A model generated the notes under the pieces. That model was not told where the DNA came from. It saw only the letters and a program-made list of their open reading frames with translations, and did not search any database. The translations under genes were made by a program, and so were the position numbers. Of a stretch of DNA of 64,000 nucleotides, positions 32,523 through 43,904 are shown piece after piece. Every line of letters begins with the position of its first letter. Position 1 is the first letter of the stretch. The stretch is from Cryphonectria parasitica EP155 (lineage: Eukaryota > Ascomycota > Sordariomycetes > Diaporthales > Cryphonectriaceae), in assembly GCF_011745365.1 (NCBI RefSeq), contig NW_024468912.1:1054001-1118000 (forward strand). The letters are read 5' to 3'.

Positions 32523-35042
32523 ATGAACCCTGCACCACGAGTGCTTCACCGCACCGCGAGGCCCATCTCTGTGAATGAGTTTGTCGACGCGCTTCAGGCG
32601 ACATGTCCTCCACGGTTTCCTGGGGCTCGTGGCTCCCAGCCGCGGCCTGTGGGTATGTATTTCTAGTCCGCACTGCATTCATTTCACTGGCCTTCTTCTT
32701 CTCTTTCTTGTCTTGAAACTGACCATACATGTCTTCCAGCTCTGGCCGTCAGCGGTGGCGTGGACTCAATGGCCCTAACCTACCTCTCCTGGCGTGCCCA
32801 CCGTGAACACATGCGCATGAGAGTTGCCGATAACCCTGTGGATGCCTTCTACGGCCTGACTGTCGACCACCGGCTCCGAGAGGGCAGTGAAAGGGAGGCT
32901 CGCGCCGTGACGCAGTTCCTTCAAGAGCGGTTCGGCATGCGCACCTGGCAGCTGGGCGTCCACTGGCGCGAAGCCCTCGAGGCAGCCGGCGTCTCGCACC
33001 CCAAGGACCTTCCCAACTTCGAGACCATCGCCCGCCGACTGCGGTACCGTTGTATGGCCCTCCTATGCGCCCAGGGCCACATCGCCAGCATGTTTCTTGC
33101 GCACCACCAGGACGACCAGTACGAGACTGTGCTCATGCGTCTCATGTCGGGCCACGGCAGGGCGGGGCTTTTGGGCATGCGTACTGCCACGGATATTCCC
33201 GAGTGCCAGGACATGCACGGCGCATACCAGAGCGGCTTCGTCGACGACCAGCTGTCCACCAAGCCCATGATCAACTACCGCCCTACCAAGGAGGAACTCA
33301 AGAGCATCCGCGCCCAGATCATGGCCGATCTAGACCGTGATCTGGCTGTCAGAGAGGTCCTCGAGCCGACCAAGGCTGGCGCCTTTGCCGATGACAAGTT
33401 CGATGCGTATATGCCTCGAACAAATTGGACCCGCCGCGCCGCCCCGCTTGACGTGGAGGACGGTGGCATCATGATCTACCGGCCGTTGTTGGAGTTCACC
33501 AAGGACAGGCTGGTTGCCACGTGCGAGGCGAACGGGGTCCCGTGGTTCGAGGATGCTACGAATAGGGATCGGACACTTACCCTGAGAAACGCCGTGAGGC
33601 ATCTGTGGATGAACTACACGTTGCCTGCTGCGCTGCAGAAGCCTGCCGTGCTCGAGATGTCGAACCGGCTCAGGAAGCAGGCGGCATCCGACGAGGCTGA
33701 GGTGGACAGGCTTCTCAGGCGCACCGTCTTGAAGGAATTCGAGTCCACGGCGGGGACTGTGGTGGTGCAGCTGCCCTCATTCCGGCCACCGCGCCTGCGG
33801 AGGGACCAGGACTACAAGGTGCGGCGCCAGAAGCGCCTCGAGCATTATCGCCGAATTGCCATCCTCCTGGTAAAAAGGCTCATCGCCATGGTAACACCCG
33901 AGCCTCTGGGATCATTCTCGAGCAGTCTGCCAAACACAGTCGCTCGACTCTTCCCCTCGCTTAATGACAACCCATCCGCATATCCCCAACAGCCAAAGGC
34001 CTTCAACATCTCCGGCGTGCACTTTACGCCCGTCAAGTCTTCATCTAGATCGGTCAAACGCCCCGGCGCGCCCCTGCAGTGGTTCCTTGCCCGCCAGCCC
34101 TATGTGTCTGGCCAGGCGGTCCCGCAGATCAACTACGGCTGTCTTCGACTTCGCCATCGCTGGCGCAGGCTGCCCGACCAGTGGCGCTGGCCTGCGCAGC
34201 ACAGGAGCTGGAAGCTCTGGGATGGACGGTTCTGGGTGACCATTAGCAACCGCAGCCCTGTGCACGTTGCCGTGGCGCCGTTCGACATCAGGCACGCCAA
34301 GGCCTTCCGCGACTCGCTGCCCGACAACCGGAGCCGCGATGAGCTGATGGCTGTTCTCAAGATCCATGCACCAGGCAAGGTGCGGTACACTCTTCCCGCC
34401 ATCTACACAGCAGGGGACTTTGCCGAGGCTGTGGGGCGGTATCAGAGCTTTGCAGAGCGTCGGAGGGCCGAAATGCTAAATGATGCCGAGGCGCAGCGGC
34501 ACTGGAAAGAGCTCACCACCATCCACCGGAGGGCGGTGTATCTGGCTGCATTAAAATGGGAGCGAGACAGGGGCAAGGACAGCGAGAAGGGCTGGAGTCC
34601 AGCACACTGGACCAGGGATGACAACAGGGTGCTGGTCGCGCTTCCTACGCTGGGGATCGCACAGCCGGGCCTACATAAATGGATCCGGTATGATATCAGG
34701 TACAGACGAGTGGACCGGCGGATGGTGGAAAAGACCTTGCGCAATGGGCAGGAGTTTGTGTCGGCTAAACGGGCGAGAGCGAAGGTGAGATCCAGTTCTG
34801 TAAGAAACTGGATAGAGAGGCACACCAGGAGGAGGAGAAGCAAGAAGAGACCAGCATTCTCTCGGCTGAGACCAAAGATGAGAAGCAAGTCTCGTAAGGA
34901 AGTTGACAAGGGTTCTTTCCTGACTTTTTTCTTCTTCCTTTTCTTTTGCTCTGCTCTGGGCTTGGGTGCCATGGGCATCCATTCGCCGTGCTGCAAGCAT
35001 TTCAAGACGTCTCCACATCAAATTTCTGGCCAGGAGGCATAA
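32523..35042 (+). CDS. TilS-like PP-loop ATPase (tRNA(Ile)-lysidine synthetase family)
   Basis: Exon 1 is 32523-32652 and exon 2 is 32740-35042, giving 810 residues as drawn. Splicing creates VALAVSGGVDSMALTYL, a PP-loop (SGGVDS, residues 48-53). Further N-type PP-ATPase features follow: GLTVDHRLR, HHQDDQYETVLMRL and a later FEDATNRD block. TilS enzymes convert C34 of tRNA-Ile(CAU) to lysidine; the fungal protein probably acts on mitochondrial tRNA. The C-terminal region after about residue 400 is fungal-specific, with many basic residues and Trp. The last ~85 residues are doubtful: a Phe-rich run looks untranslated, while another frame from 34787 to a TAA at 34895-34897 looks more protein-like. 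The true end may differ by a frameshift or an unseen intron. The catalytic domain assignment is firm. Confidence 0.85.
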
Positions 35043-35670
35043 AAGCATTTGATGCCGAATAACAAGATGCGACGCTTGGTTATAGAGGAGTTCAAAATAA
35101 ATGCCATCACAAATCTCATGACACTGATACACAGAGGTTACTTTGAGCAAACCTGTAGCCCAGATGGAGGACGACGACGACAACGGTGAGGACCAGAGTC
35201 AAACGTTGAACGAAGAAGTTGACAAATTGGACGGCATGACAACTGATGCATGCAACAATCTGGTCAATTGCATCAAAACCACAGTAGTTCATTTCCTTCA
35301 AAACTCTTCAGATCCAATCCAACGGGTCGGAATTGTCGGGATGACGAACCAAGCACCCATGCCAAGGGTTCATCCCAACAGCTCACCGGGAACTTATCGC
35401 ATTTAAAAAGGTAGTGTAAGAACTCAATTCAACTCCAGTCTCTCTCATTCACCCCAGTTCTCCACTCATTCATCAAAATCCATCCACTGCAACCAAACCC
35501 CTCTTAGCTGCTGCTGCTGCTGCTGCTATGTGAGCTGGGTCCCCTCTTCTCCTCCCAACCCTGCATACAGGCTTTTTTCTCCCGACGAACCATCAAGTCC
35601 CCTGGGCTTTGCGAACCAGTGACGGCAAAAACCCCTCCCACGTGGGCTTTTCATCATCAACATAAGATGC
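35043..35670. promoter_or_regulatory. Upstream region of the phosphatase-like gene
   Basis: About 630 bp. It includes a short ATG frame (35164-35406, acidic, about 80 residues, no family) and a (GCT)n tract near 35508-35527. Likely a promoter and leader. Confidence 0.35.
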
Positions 35671-37738
35671 ATGCCTCCCCTCAGGCTCCATCCGCGCCTC
35701 TCACGCGCGAGCAAGCTGCTCCTCCTCTGTCTTAGTGGCTCCGTCATCGCCTTCTTCTTCCTCACCACCGGCCACGGCTTTACTGTCGTCATCCCTCCTG
35801 TGCTGGTAAAGACACCACCATCGCCGCCACCACCACCTGCTGCTGCTCCTCCTGCTGCTGCTATTGTGTACTCTGGCTTGGCTTCTGCCGACGACAGTGA
35901 CAGTGCAGACTCATCACCTGTTGCGCCATCACCAATACTGTCTCCACCATCCGCCGACACGGCTGATTCCGACGTTATGGCGGTTGATCTTGGCTGGTAC
36001 GCGCCATCGCAGACGCTGGTGAACAACTTGACCAATGTGGTGAGCAGTAGCACTACAGGGGTGTATGGGTTCATCTATAACTCGTCGTATACGCCGGATG
36101 ACGAGTATGGGATTTACAACTGGTGTAATATGCCACATGTGCGGAGTGCCGAGTATGTCGTGCCGGGGGACGAGTATGAGCTTGTCTATGTGGAGCTGGT
36201 GAGTCCTTTGTTTGTTGCACTATAGGACAAGAGGGAATTTGATAGGAGTGAAGCAACAGGCTTTCTATGCGCACGTTGGCTTACTCACTCATTCATACCT
36301 TTCACTCCTTCTTCTTCTTCTATGATAAACTCATACAGCATGGCATTGCTAACCTCGTCCAGATTCACCGCCATCACAAGCGCACCCCTTACGCGGCCAA
36401 CTCATTCCCCGTGGAATCCTACACCTGGAACTGCGACGACGAAGGGCTGTACTACTTTGCCGAGCCCTTCTCGTCAGACTCTCCCCCCGACGACCCCAAC
36501 GCAGGACGCAATGCCTCGGCGCAGGCCTACTGGCAGGGCACGAGCAACGTGGCCGGCTTCACCAACCCCTTCGAGACGCTCGCCTCCGGGTGGAAGGGCA
36601 GCTGCCAGTTTCCCCAGATCACATCTGCCGGGCTCGACGACTCGTGGCAGCACGGCGCCGACCTGTACGGCGTCTACGGAGACCTTCTGGGCTTTCTGCC
36701 CGCCAAGACCAGCCCGGCCTGGCGCGACAAGGTCCGCTACCGCGTCACCAACAACGTCATCACCTCTGAAGTCGCCGGCATGGTGATCAACGGCATGTGG
36801 GGCACCTCGTCCTCCGTGCCGCTCCTCATCCAGCCCGACGGCATCGACAGCCTCGAGCCGGACTACACGTGCACCTCCTCGACCGCCCAGTTCGACGACA
36901 TCGAGAGCGCCAACGACACAGCCTGGCAGGCCCACCTCGACGCCGCCGCGCCCCTGTACGCCGAGCTCGACGGCATCTCGGGCGTCGCCGCCGACGACGA
37001 GGGCTTCCACGCCAGCTTCGACCACTACTACGACAACCTGTCGGCCCGCCAGTGCCATGCACGCCCGCTGCCCTGCAAGCTGGTCAATGCAACGACGAGC
37101 ACCACCAGCGGCGGCGGCAGTGGTGTGGGGCTGGTGAACGACACGGCACAGTGTGTCACGCAGGACATGGCGGACGAGGTGTACCGGCTGGGGAACTGGG
37201 AGTACAGCCGGATCTACCGCGATGCTGGGCCCGAGGCGCTGGCTGCGAGCGTGGGGTCGTTTGGGGTGTGGATTGCGGAGCTGGCGGCGCATCTGCGGAC
37301 TGCTGTGAACGGGACGGCGGCAGCAGGAGGAGAGGGCGAACAAGTGCTTTGGTTCCATAACGTGGCGCACGATGGGAGCGTGAGCAGGCTGCTGGGGATC
37401 TTGCAGGTGGACGTGATGGTTTGGCCCGGGATGGGGAGCGAGGTGGTCTTTGAGCTGTGGAAGGGGAAGAGCAGCACCACCACTTCTGTGACGGGGGGAG
37501 AGAAATATTACGTGAGGGTTCTCTGGGCCGGGAAGGTCTTGACCTCTTCGAACCCGAGCCTGGGCACGATGGACATGTTGCCTGTCGAGACGTTGCTTGC
37601 GTGAGTTTGACCTCGGTTCATCCTAGCCCAAACCCATCCTCTGCTGTTTTGCTAATCATCTGGTTTTACAGGTACTTTGACGGGCTTGCGGGTGTCAATG
37701 CGAGCTTGATTGTGGACAAGTGCGGCGCGTCGTCATAG
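35671..37738 (+). CDS. Membrane-anchored histidine phosphatase-like protein (acid phosphatase/phytase clade)
   Basis: Exons are 35671-36198, 36363-37600 and 37672-37738, giving 610 residues. A short basic N-terminus and one hydrophobic segment (about residues 13-32) are followed by a Pro/Ala/Ser-rich stalk (about 45-100), suggesting a type II or signal-anchored secreted protein. The second exon opens with IHRHHKRTPYAANSF, which matches the RHGxRxP phosphohistidine motif except that the residue after the His is His, not Gly. A late FHNVAHDGSVSRLLG supplies the HD proton-donor motif of the branch-2 histidine acid phosphatases. Several Cys and N-glycosylation sites (NLT, NSS, NAS, NDT, NAT) fit a secretory-pathway enzyme. 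The substrate is unknown; activity is expected but not proven given the variant motif. Confidence 0.82.
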
Positions 37739-37991
37739 GTAGTGTCTCTCAAGTCCTATAAAGCATGGTATCATTTGTATTTCATAATCATTATTTGTGC
37801 CTGGTGTTGCCCAACACCCAACAATTGGCAGAGTACTTGCGTCCCGTCCCTCGGATTCCAGTCCAAGTCGTCTCCGTCTCCCAAGAACATCTCCCTCCAT
37901 CTATCCCCTTCCTTGCTGATTTACTTTTTCTCTCAATCATTCATCCACTCCTCCTTTCCTTTCCCTCCCTCCAAAAAAAATCATCGTCTTC
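37739..37991. other. Convergent 3' region
   Basis: About 250 bp between the phosphatase-like gene and the convergent secreted-protein gene. It holds both 3' UTRs. Confidence 0.35.
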
Positions 37992-38544
37992 TCAGAACCC
38001 CAGTGCCGAATTGAACGCGGTCGCCGTGCTGGCGTCCTTGGTGCCCAGGCTCTGCACCTGCGCCTGCGCGCTCGCACAGGCCGTCTTGGCGGCGTCGTTG
38101 GCGTTGCAGACGTTGGTGAGCTGGTCGCAGATGAAGTTGGTGATGATGTTGGGGTTGAGAGCGTCGCTCTGGCCGCTGTTGGCGACGAGGGTGGCGTCGG
38201 TGGGGAAGAAGGTTCCCTCGGTGGCTTTGCGGTCTGGACAAGAAAAGATATGTGTTAGGAAGAGGAAAAGAAAGACAACGGTGGGTTCGTGGAACGACAT
38301 ATTCTCTGGAAAGGGGAAAGGAAAAGGAGGGGGAGGGAGGGAGGTTGGACGGAATGAGACAAGTCTACTTACTGAACTGGGCACGGCCAAACTGGAAATC
38401 CATGGTTGGGGTGCAAGAGCCAAAGTCAGCGCCGGCGAGAGAAGTGGTGGTAGAGGTAGAGGAGTTGGTGGCGCGAGGGAGGACGATGATGACGGCGTCG
38501 GACAGGACGGCCAGGGCGGCGAGGAGGAGGATCTGGGTCTGCAT
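37992..38544 (-). CDS. Small secreted protein of unknown function
   Basis: Exon 1 is 38373-38544 and exon 2 is 37992-38233, giving 137 residues. The N-terminus MQTQILLLAALAVLSDA looks like a signal peptide. A Ser/Thr-rich linker follows, then FGSCTPTMDFQFGRAQFN, a Lys-rich/Thr turn (RKATEGTFFPTD) and a C-terminal part with further Cys (FICDQLTNVCN, KTACASAQAQ). Proteins of this kind occur in many ascomycetes as extracellular or cell-wall proteins. The 139-nt intron separates the two halves. A structural or effector-like role cannot be told from sequence alone. Confidence 0.72.
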
Positions 38545-40146
38545 AGTGAAGAAGTTGTAATGTAATTGAATTTATTGTCTTTTTCACTTGGGTTGACTTT
38601 GGTAAAGGAATGGACCAGTTCACAGAACTTGGATTTGATTTGTAGAATGAGTGTTGAGAAGTAAGAAAAAGAATGAAAGATGAGTGACAGACGTTATGGA
38701 CTAATGGTGAGAGAAACATAGAAAGCAGGCCAGAAGATGGAACTGCACTGCCCCTTTATTTATTACCTCTTCACCTCACTGTCTCAATACTAACCACCAC
38801 CACATGAATCCATATCCTTTTCCACGGCATTACTGCATCTAGCCGCCATGAAGATATTCCCATGTCATGATCGACGAGATCAGACGGCTGCTGTGCGAGG
38901 TACACCCCCTTCGGCTAAAGTCAACCCTTCCCCCCTTGCACAGCAGCGGGGTCGGCCCAAGGAAAAAGAATAAGAAGAACAGCAAACATGGGACGGAACG
39001 GGGACGAAGATCCGGGATACTTGAGACGAGATTGAAAATCCTGAACAAGGTCCACAGCTTGGCCTGCCGATATGATACCTTGGCGTAAGGGGGGGGTAAG
39101 ACTCTGTTGTCTGATATCCCCCTTTCCAAGGCTCACGGTTCTTCTATCCACCCAATTCTAACCGCCACAGAAAACATGGCTAAAATAGAGTTGAGGCTCT
39201 GCGGGCCGAACTGGCAAACAGCGGGTGTGCATGGTCACATGAAATCTATTTTGCGAATGAGGTCTCTACTATGGTACATGGAGCCCACCACTTAACCCTC
39301 ACCCACTCACTTCCTATCATTGAGAGACCATCCAGGGCCAGTGGCTGCCATTACAGCTCCGCAGCCCACTATTTGATGAACATTGTAGGACGAACATGAT
39401 GTGCAGAATTAAAGTTATATGATCTTCCGTCTCTTTTTCTCTTCTTTGGGTCATAGATTCGATTTTCCACTTCTCTCGACCTTGGAGTTTGGTACTCTTT
39501 TCTTCTAACCCCCATTGATGATCGCCTCCACCCTTACGGAAGGGTATCAGATTCTCGCATCAAGTTCATCCGACACCACATTCGTCAGACCATGCTGAAT
39601 CCGGCAATTCTTGGAATGTTTCGTGAGATGTGACATTGAATGATCCATGGAGGGGCCTCACGATATTCAAGCCGTTGGGGTAAATGCACAAGAGTCAAGT
39701 GAGTGAGAAAATTCTGGTATGAGAAAGTCGCCTTTCAGTTGGCTGGAAATATATTCTCTCTATACACTTCTCCTTCTCTTCTACCCAGTAACGTCTCAGT
39801 GTACACGGTGGGTAAACCTCCCGTCCGTAATAGAGCCGGTAACAACATCTCTCTCGTTGAACCGCGCCCAAGATATCGCTTCCACGACGCCCTTAGGATC
39901 CAGAATATCATCTAAACCCTGATATCTTTCCCTAGTGTTTTCGCTTCTTTGTTTAAAATATAGCCTTGAAAACGTTCTATCCAAGATGACCGACCCTGAA
40001 GAATTCATTTCCCAGACACACATCATAACACACACCAGTTCTCGCATTGTAGAACAACTCCTAAAACACCTTCATCCAAAAAAAAGTTACAGGCACACCG
40101 GCCCCAATCTAGTGGAGAAAAATCGTCGGTTTTTGGTGGTGGGGGG
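38545..40146. other. Gene-poor intergenic region
   Basis: About 1.6 kb with no supported gene. Open frames at 38839-39129 and 39703-40165 are short, overlap in several frames and lack recognisable features. The right end is the 3' flank of the mannitol dehydrogenase gene. Confidence 0.45.
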
Positions 40147-40163
40147 TTTTTTTTTTTTTTTTT
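40147..40163. repeat. T17 homopolymer abutting the mannitol dehydrogenase stop codon
   Basis: Seventeen T on the plus strand overlap the stop codon of the minus-strand gene (TAA at 40164-40162). On the coding strand the stop is therefore followed directly by A15 and then C6. Confidence 0.9.
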
Positions 40164-41739
40164 AGTCCACATACTTGGCCAGTGTGGCCATGGCACCCTC
40201 GCGGTGCAGGCTCTCGAGGGCGTTTTGCAGCTCGTCCATGAAGATCTTGTCCTCACGCAGATCGTCACCAAACAGATCCCGGACAGCCATGAGCGGGTAG
40301 ACCCTGTCGCCACCCTCGAGGGCCTTGGCCTTGAGCTCGTCGGCCCTGGGGTCGTCGATGGCGTAGGGCTTGCCGTGCTCGTCCACGCCGTGCAGGTAAC
40401 GGAACCAGCTGGCAACGACGAGGGACAGGCGCTTCAGGTTGTGTGTCTTGTTCATGATCTGCTCGGCGATGGAGGGCATGATGAACTGCGGCAGCTTGCC
40501 GGAGCCGTTGAGGGTGAGGCGGGTGATCTGGTCCATGATGGTCGGGTTGGAAAAGCGCTCAATCAGCTTGTCGCAGTAGGCGTCGAGATCGACTCCTGGG
40601 ATCTCGGGCAGCAGGGGGCGGACCTCCTGGTGCATCATGTTGTAGATGAACTTGCTGAAGAGAGGGTGCTCGATGACCTCGTGCACGTACTGGAACCCGC
40701 CCAGGAAGGCCATGTAGGACATGGCCGTGTGGCTGGCGTTGAGCAGGCGCAGCTTGTGGCACTCGAAGCGCTCGACGTCCTCGACATCCTTGACGACCTG
40801 CACGCCGACGTCCTCAAAATGAGGGCGGCCCTGGGCGAAGTGGTCCTCAACAACCCACTGGTTGAAAGGCTCCGTGACGACGGGCCACGAGTCCTGGATG
40901 CCGAAGGTCTCGGCCAGGCTGGCCTTATCGTTGTCCAGCGTGCGAGGCGTGATGCGGTCCACCATGCTGTTGGGGAACGCGCCATGCTCGCCGATCCACT
41001 CGGCGACCTTGGGGCTGCGATGGCGCGCAAAGGTCTTGAGCATGTTGCCCGTGATAGTGCCGTTCTTTTGCATGTTGTCACAAGACAGCACGGTGAAAGG
41101 GAGCAGGCCAGACTCGTAGCGCTGCGCCAGAGAGGCGTACAGGTAGCCAAAGGTGGTCTTGGGCCGCGTCAGGTCGCCCTTGAGGTCCTCGGCAATGTCG
41201 GGATGCTCGACCAGCAGCTGGTGAGTGTTCTCGTTGTAGTAGTAGCCGCTCTCGGTGATGGTCATGGACACAATGCGCGTGTCGCGGTCGGCCATCTTGT
41301 TGATGACCGCCGTGGGATCATCGGGCGCATACAGGAACGAAGTGATGCTGCCCAGCACGCTCGCGCTGCTTCCCTTGGCCGCTCGCTCAATCAGCGTGTA
41401 CAGGCAATCCTGTGGCACCAGCGCATCACGCATCGCCGCGTCAAAAGGCTGCAGGCCCACGCCGCAGATGGCCCAGTCGCGCGCGCCACCCTTGTTCATC
41501 AGCCCGTCCACGTAGGCTGCCAGGTGTGCCCTGTGGAAGCCGCCCACGCCAATGTGAACGATGCCCTCCTTCAGGTTCTTCCTGTCGTAGCCCGGCACTG
41601 CTGAGGGCTTGGTGTTGTGAGAGGCTCCTTGCTGCCTGATGGTGGCAAGGTTCTGGTTGTTGAGCCTAATGGCGCTGGACGTGGCCCTGGAGATGCCATC
41701 ACGAACCGCGCGTGTGGCGGTTTGTGCCATCGACGCCAT
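40162..41739 (-). CDS. Mannitol 2-dehydrogenase
   Basis: An intronless gene of 525 residues starts MASMAQTATRAVRDGIS. It belongs to the polyol-specific long-chain dehydrogenases: the NAD-binding segment is IVHIGVGGFHRAHLAAY and the catalytic KxxxxNxxH motif is KLRLLNASHTAMSY. It interconverts D-mannitol and D-fructose with NAD(H) in the cytosol, part of fungal mannitol metabolism and of spore carbon storage. The first ~45 residues extend beyond the usual start of the fold and may be a leader; an internal start is possible but less likely. The upstream open frame has no ATG. Assignment is firm. Confidence 0.93.
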   Translation of the reverse strand: MASMAQTATRAVRDGISRATSSAIRLNNQNLATIRQQGASHNTKPSAVPGYDRKNLKEGIVHIGVGGFHRAHLAAYVDGLMNKGGARDWAICGVGLQPFDAAMRDALVPQDCLYTLIERAAKGSSASVLGSITSFLYAPDDPTAVINKMADRDTRIVSMTITESGYYYNENTHQLLVEHPDIAEDLKGDLTRPKTTFGYLYASLAQRYESGLLPFTVLSCDNMQKNGTITGNMLKTFARHRSPKVAEWIGEHGAFPNSMVDRITPRTLDNDKASLAETFGIQDSWPVVTEPFNQWVVEDHFAQGRPHFEDVGVQVVKDVEDVERFECHKLRLLNASHTAMSYMAFLGGFQYVHEVIEHPLFSKFIYNMMHQEVRPLLPEIPGVDLDAYCDKLIERFSNPTIMDQITRLTLNGSGKLPQFIMPSIAEQIMNKTHNLKRLSLVVASWFRYLHGVDEHGKPYAIDDPRADELKAKALEGGDRVYPLMAVRDLFGDDLREDKIFMDELQNALESLHREGAMATLAKYVD

Positions 41740-43364
41740 TGTGTGTGTTTGTGTGTAGAATGTGCAGGATTTGATGTGCGAGGATGGTTTAGTGTGTGAG
41801 AGAGGGAGGAAGAGAAGAGGGGACTGTGTCTTGATGAGAGAGAGAGAGTGTGTGTGTCTGTGTAAGGGAGAAGAGGGAACGTGAGAGACGTGAGTGAAGC
41901 TACGCTTGATCAACAAAAGTCCAGCTCTAGGAGAGATGAAGGTGAGCACTGAACATATACCGCCAGAGACAACATGTAACGCCCTACGTATTCATAACAT
42001 TCAGCAGGGCAGCGGCCCACCGTACACCGCGCAGGGTTACTCTTTTTTTTTCCAGGAGTCTTTTGTGGGTCTCGTCGAACGACAGAGTCTTGTCAGGCTG
42101 GGTTGGAAGAGGCTTTGATGTCATCCCGACTCAAGGGGGGGCGAAATTGATCAATACGGGGTTTTTTATTATTATTTTTTTATTTTCCTTTTTCCATCGA
42201 TTCGCGCTCCAAGCACCACCTGCGGCATGGCGTAGAGGCTTTCGCTTACCTAGAACAAAGCACCCTGGCCTGACTCGACGGAGCACTGTGACCCGGTACT
42301 GTGTAGGGTGGTTGTAGTCCGGCCCAGGAAGCACGGCCATGTCTTGATTATTATGGGAAGGGGCCTCTGGAGGAAGGGGCCGAGAACAGAAAGGGCATGA
42401 TTCTAGCCCAACGGCGTCCCCGGCCTTGCCTTACTCAGCAGCTAGGCGGCAAGAGCCAAAAGGCTGAGACAGAAAAAAAGTAGAAGAAAAAAAAAATAAG
42501 GGAAAGAACAAAGCGTCCATCCTCCTTTTTCTCGTACGGACTGGCGTCATCCTCCTATTGTAGATCCCACCCTATTTGCTCGCAAGGCCTACGAAAATCA
42601 TCGCCCTTTTCTTCTTCTTAAATACGTCAAATCCCCACGCACGCCCCAGCGGTGACCGCACACTTCTTTTGCCACGTCGCTGACGGCGCTGACCCTCTCT
42701 CTGACGAACGTGTTCCGTCCTGTATATTATCTCTCCCTCGGATGTCATCTCATTTTGTACATGTAAGCAAAGAAACCGCCATTATGCACCTCAATTCGTC
42801 AGCGGATGATGGGGCGGGCATGATCTTGGTTTTTGCAGGATTCTATGCAATTTTGCAAAGCAACTTTTGCCGAACCTACTGACCTGGACCGAGTATCAGA
42901 GACGATTGTTGGTACCTATGTACATCGTTTCGGACAGAATTGGTGCCGAGAGTTTTTACGAACTGCTCAAAAAGCATTTGATTTTTTTTTTTTTAATGTA
43001 GCTTATGCCAGCCAGCGATTGAGTCGTCAAGACATGGTCACCCTCTCAGAGCCTTTTGTTACCTTTCTTATCTTGGGGCTTTTGACACGCGTGGAATGAT
43101 TGGAGATTGATCAAACCGACTGGACTGACTAGCGCTTCTGAATCACGTTGTGACAACATAAATGCCCAGAAACCTTAATCCAAGACGAGGTTTCGTCACA
43201 AGACATCAATTCTCCCCGAGCTCGATGGCTGAGATATTGACATACTTCAGCCGTCGAATACCGAGTTAAATGGCCTTCTCTTTACTTGTCATGTAAAGAG
43301 ATTGAAGTCCATGCTATTTTCATACCCATGTCAATCCGGGGATCCCCCCCTCCCCGCGGGGCCT
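41740..43364. promoter_or_regulatory. Upstream region of mannitol dehydrogenase and gene-poor DNA
   Basis: The first ~150 bp upstream of the start (41740-41890) are rich in GT and GA repeats. Beyond that there are several poly-T or poly-A runs (for example 42982-42994) and no recognisable gene. Small frames around 42652-43099 look random. Confidence 0.4.
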
Positions 43365-43781
43365 TCATGTTACCATGCTACGGCCTATCTTTACCAGGGC
43401 AAATTGCAAGAATGATGCTGTGGGGATATTTGGAGCCAATGTGGAAGGCTGAGATGGGAACGTCTTTGAAGGCGTTTCTTCTACGAATCCGGAATATGTG
43501 TCGCATATTCGGGTCTCCAAGGAGTTTGCCCGTAAGCCAATGACATACCATAGAAGCATTGTGTATTTGATCTTGACTTCTTCAACATGACCTTGAACTT
43601 TATCGTTGTTGAGGCTCACTTGGCCACGACTGAACACGAGCAGGTCGGCATCAAGAGCACTAGACTGTTCAATATAAGAATGTAAACTTTGTAAATCATT
43701 ACGAAGCCATTCTTCATTGCTGATCTGCGACTTCTTGGCGTAATACTTGTAGTCTAATAGTGGGGAGCTGCCGCCCATCAT
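43365..43781 (-). CDS. Unrecognised open frame next to the ankyrin remnant
   Basis: A minus-strand frame of about 139 residues from the ATG at 43781 (MMGGSSPLLDYKYYAKK). The central part is polar and helical-looking (EEWLRNDLQSLHSYIEQSSA, SRGQVSLNNDKVQGHVEEV). No family is recognised and no introns are evident. It may be part of the same decayed locus as the ankyrin pieces or a chance frame. Confidence 0.25.
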   Translation of the reverse strand: MMGGSSPLLDYKYYAKKSQISNEEWLRNDLQSLHSYIEQSSALDADLLVFSRGQVSLNNDKVQGHVEEVKIKYTMLLWYVIGLRANSLETRICDTYSGFVEETPSKTFPSQPSTLAPNIPTASFLQFALVKIGRSMVT

Positions 43782-43904
43782 TATGATGCGCCAGGTCGTC
43801 TTCAACACTTGGCATCTAGGCACTGCTAGAACACGGAGCCATTTATGAATGATGAGATGACCTACAGTCCTTATACGGTGAGACAGCTCTGATGTACACT
43901 GCAG

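Noticed and set aside
36474..37370. 298-residue minus-strand frame inside the phosphatase-like gene
   Set aside because: Antisense shadow of a GC-rich coding exon; no domain, and the plus strand has conserved catalytic motifs.
40204..41604. 466-residue plus-strand frame opposite mannitol dehydrogenase
   Set aside because: It is an antisense shadow: the minus strand encodes a clear enzyme with all motifs, while this frame is a Val/Leu/Gly-rich complement.
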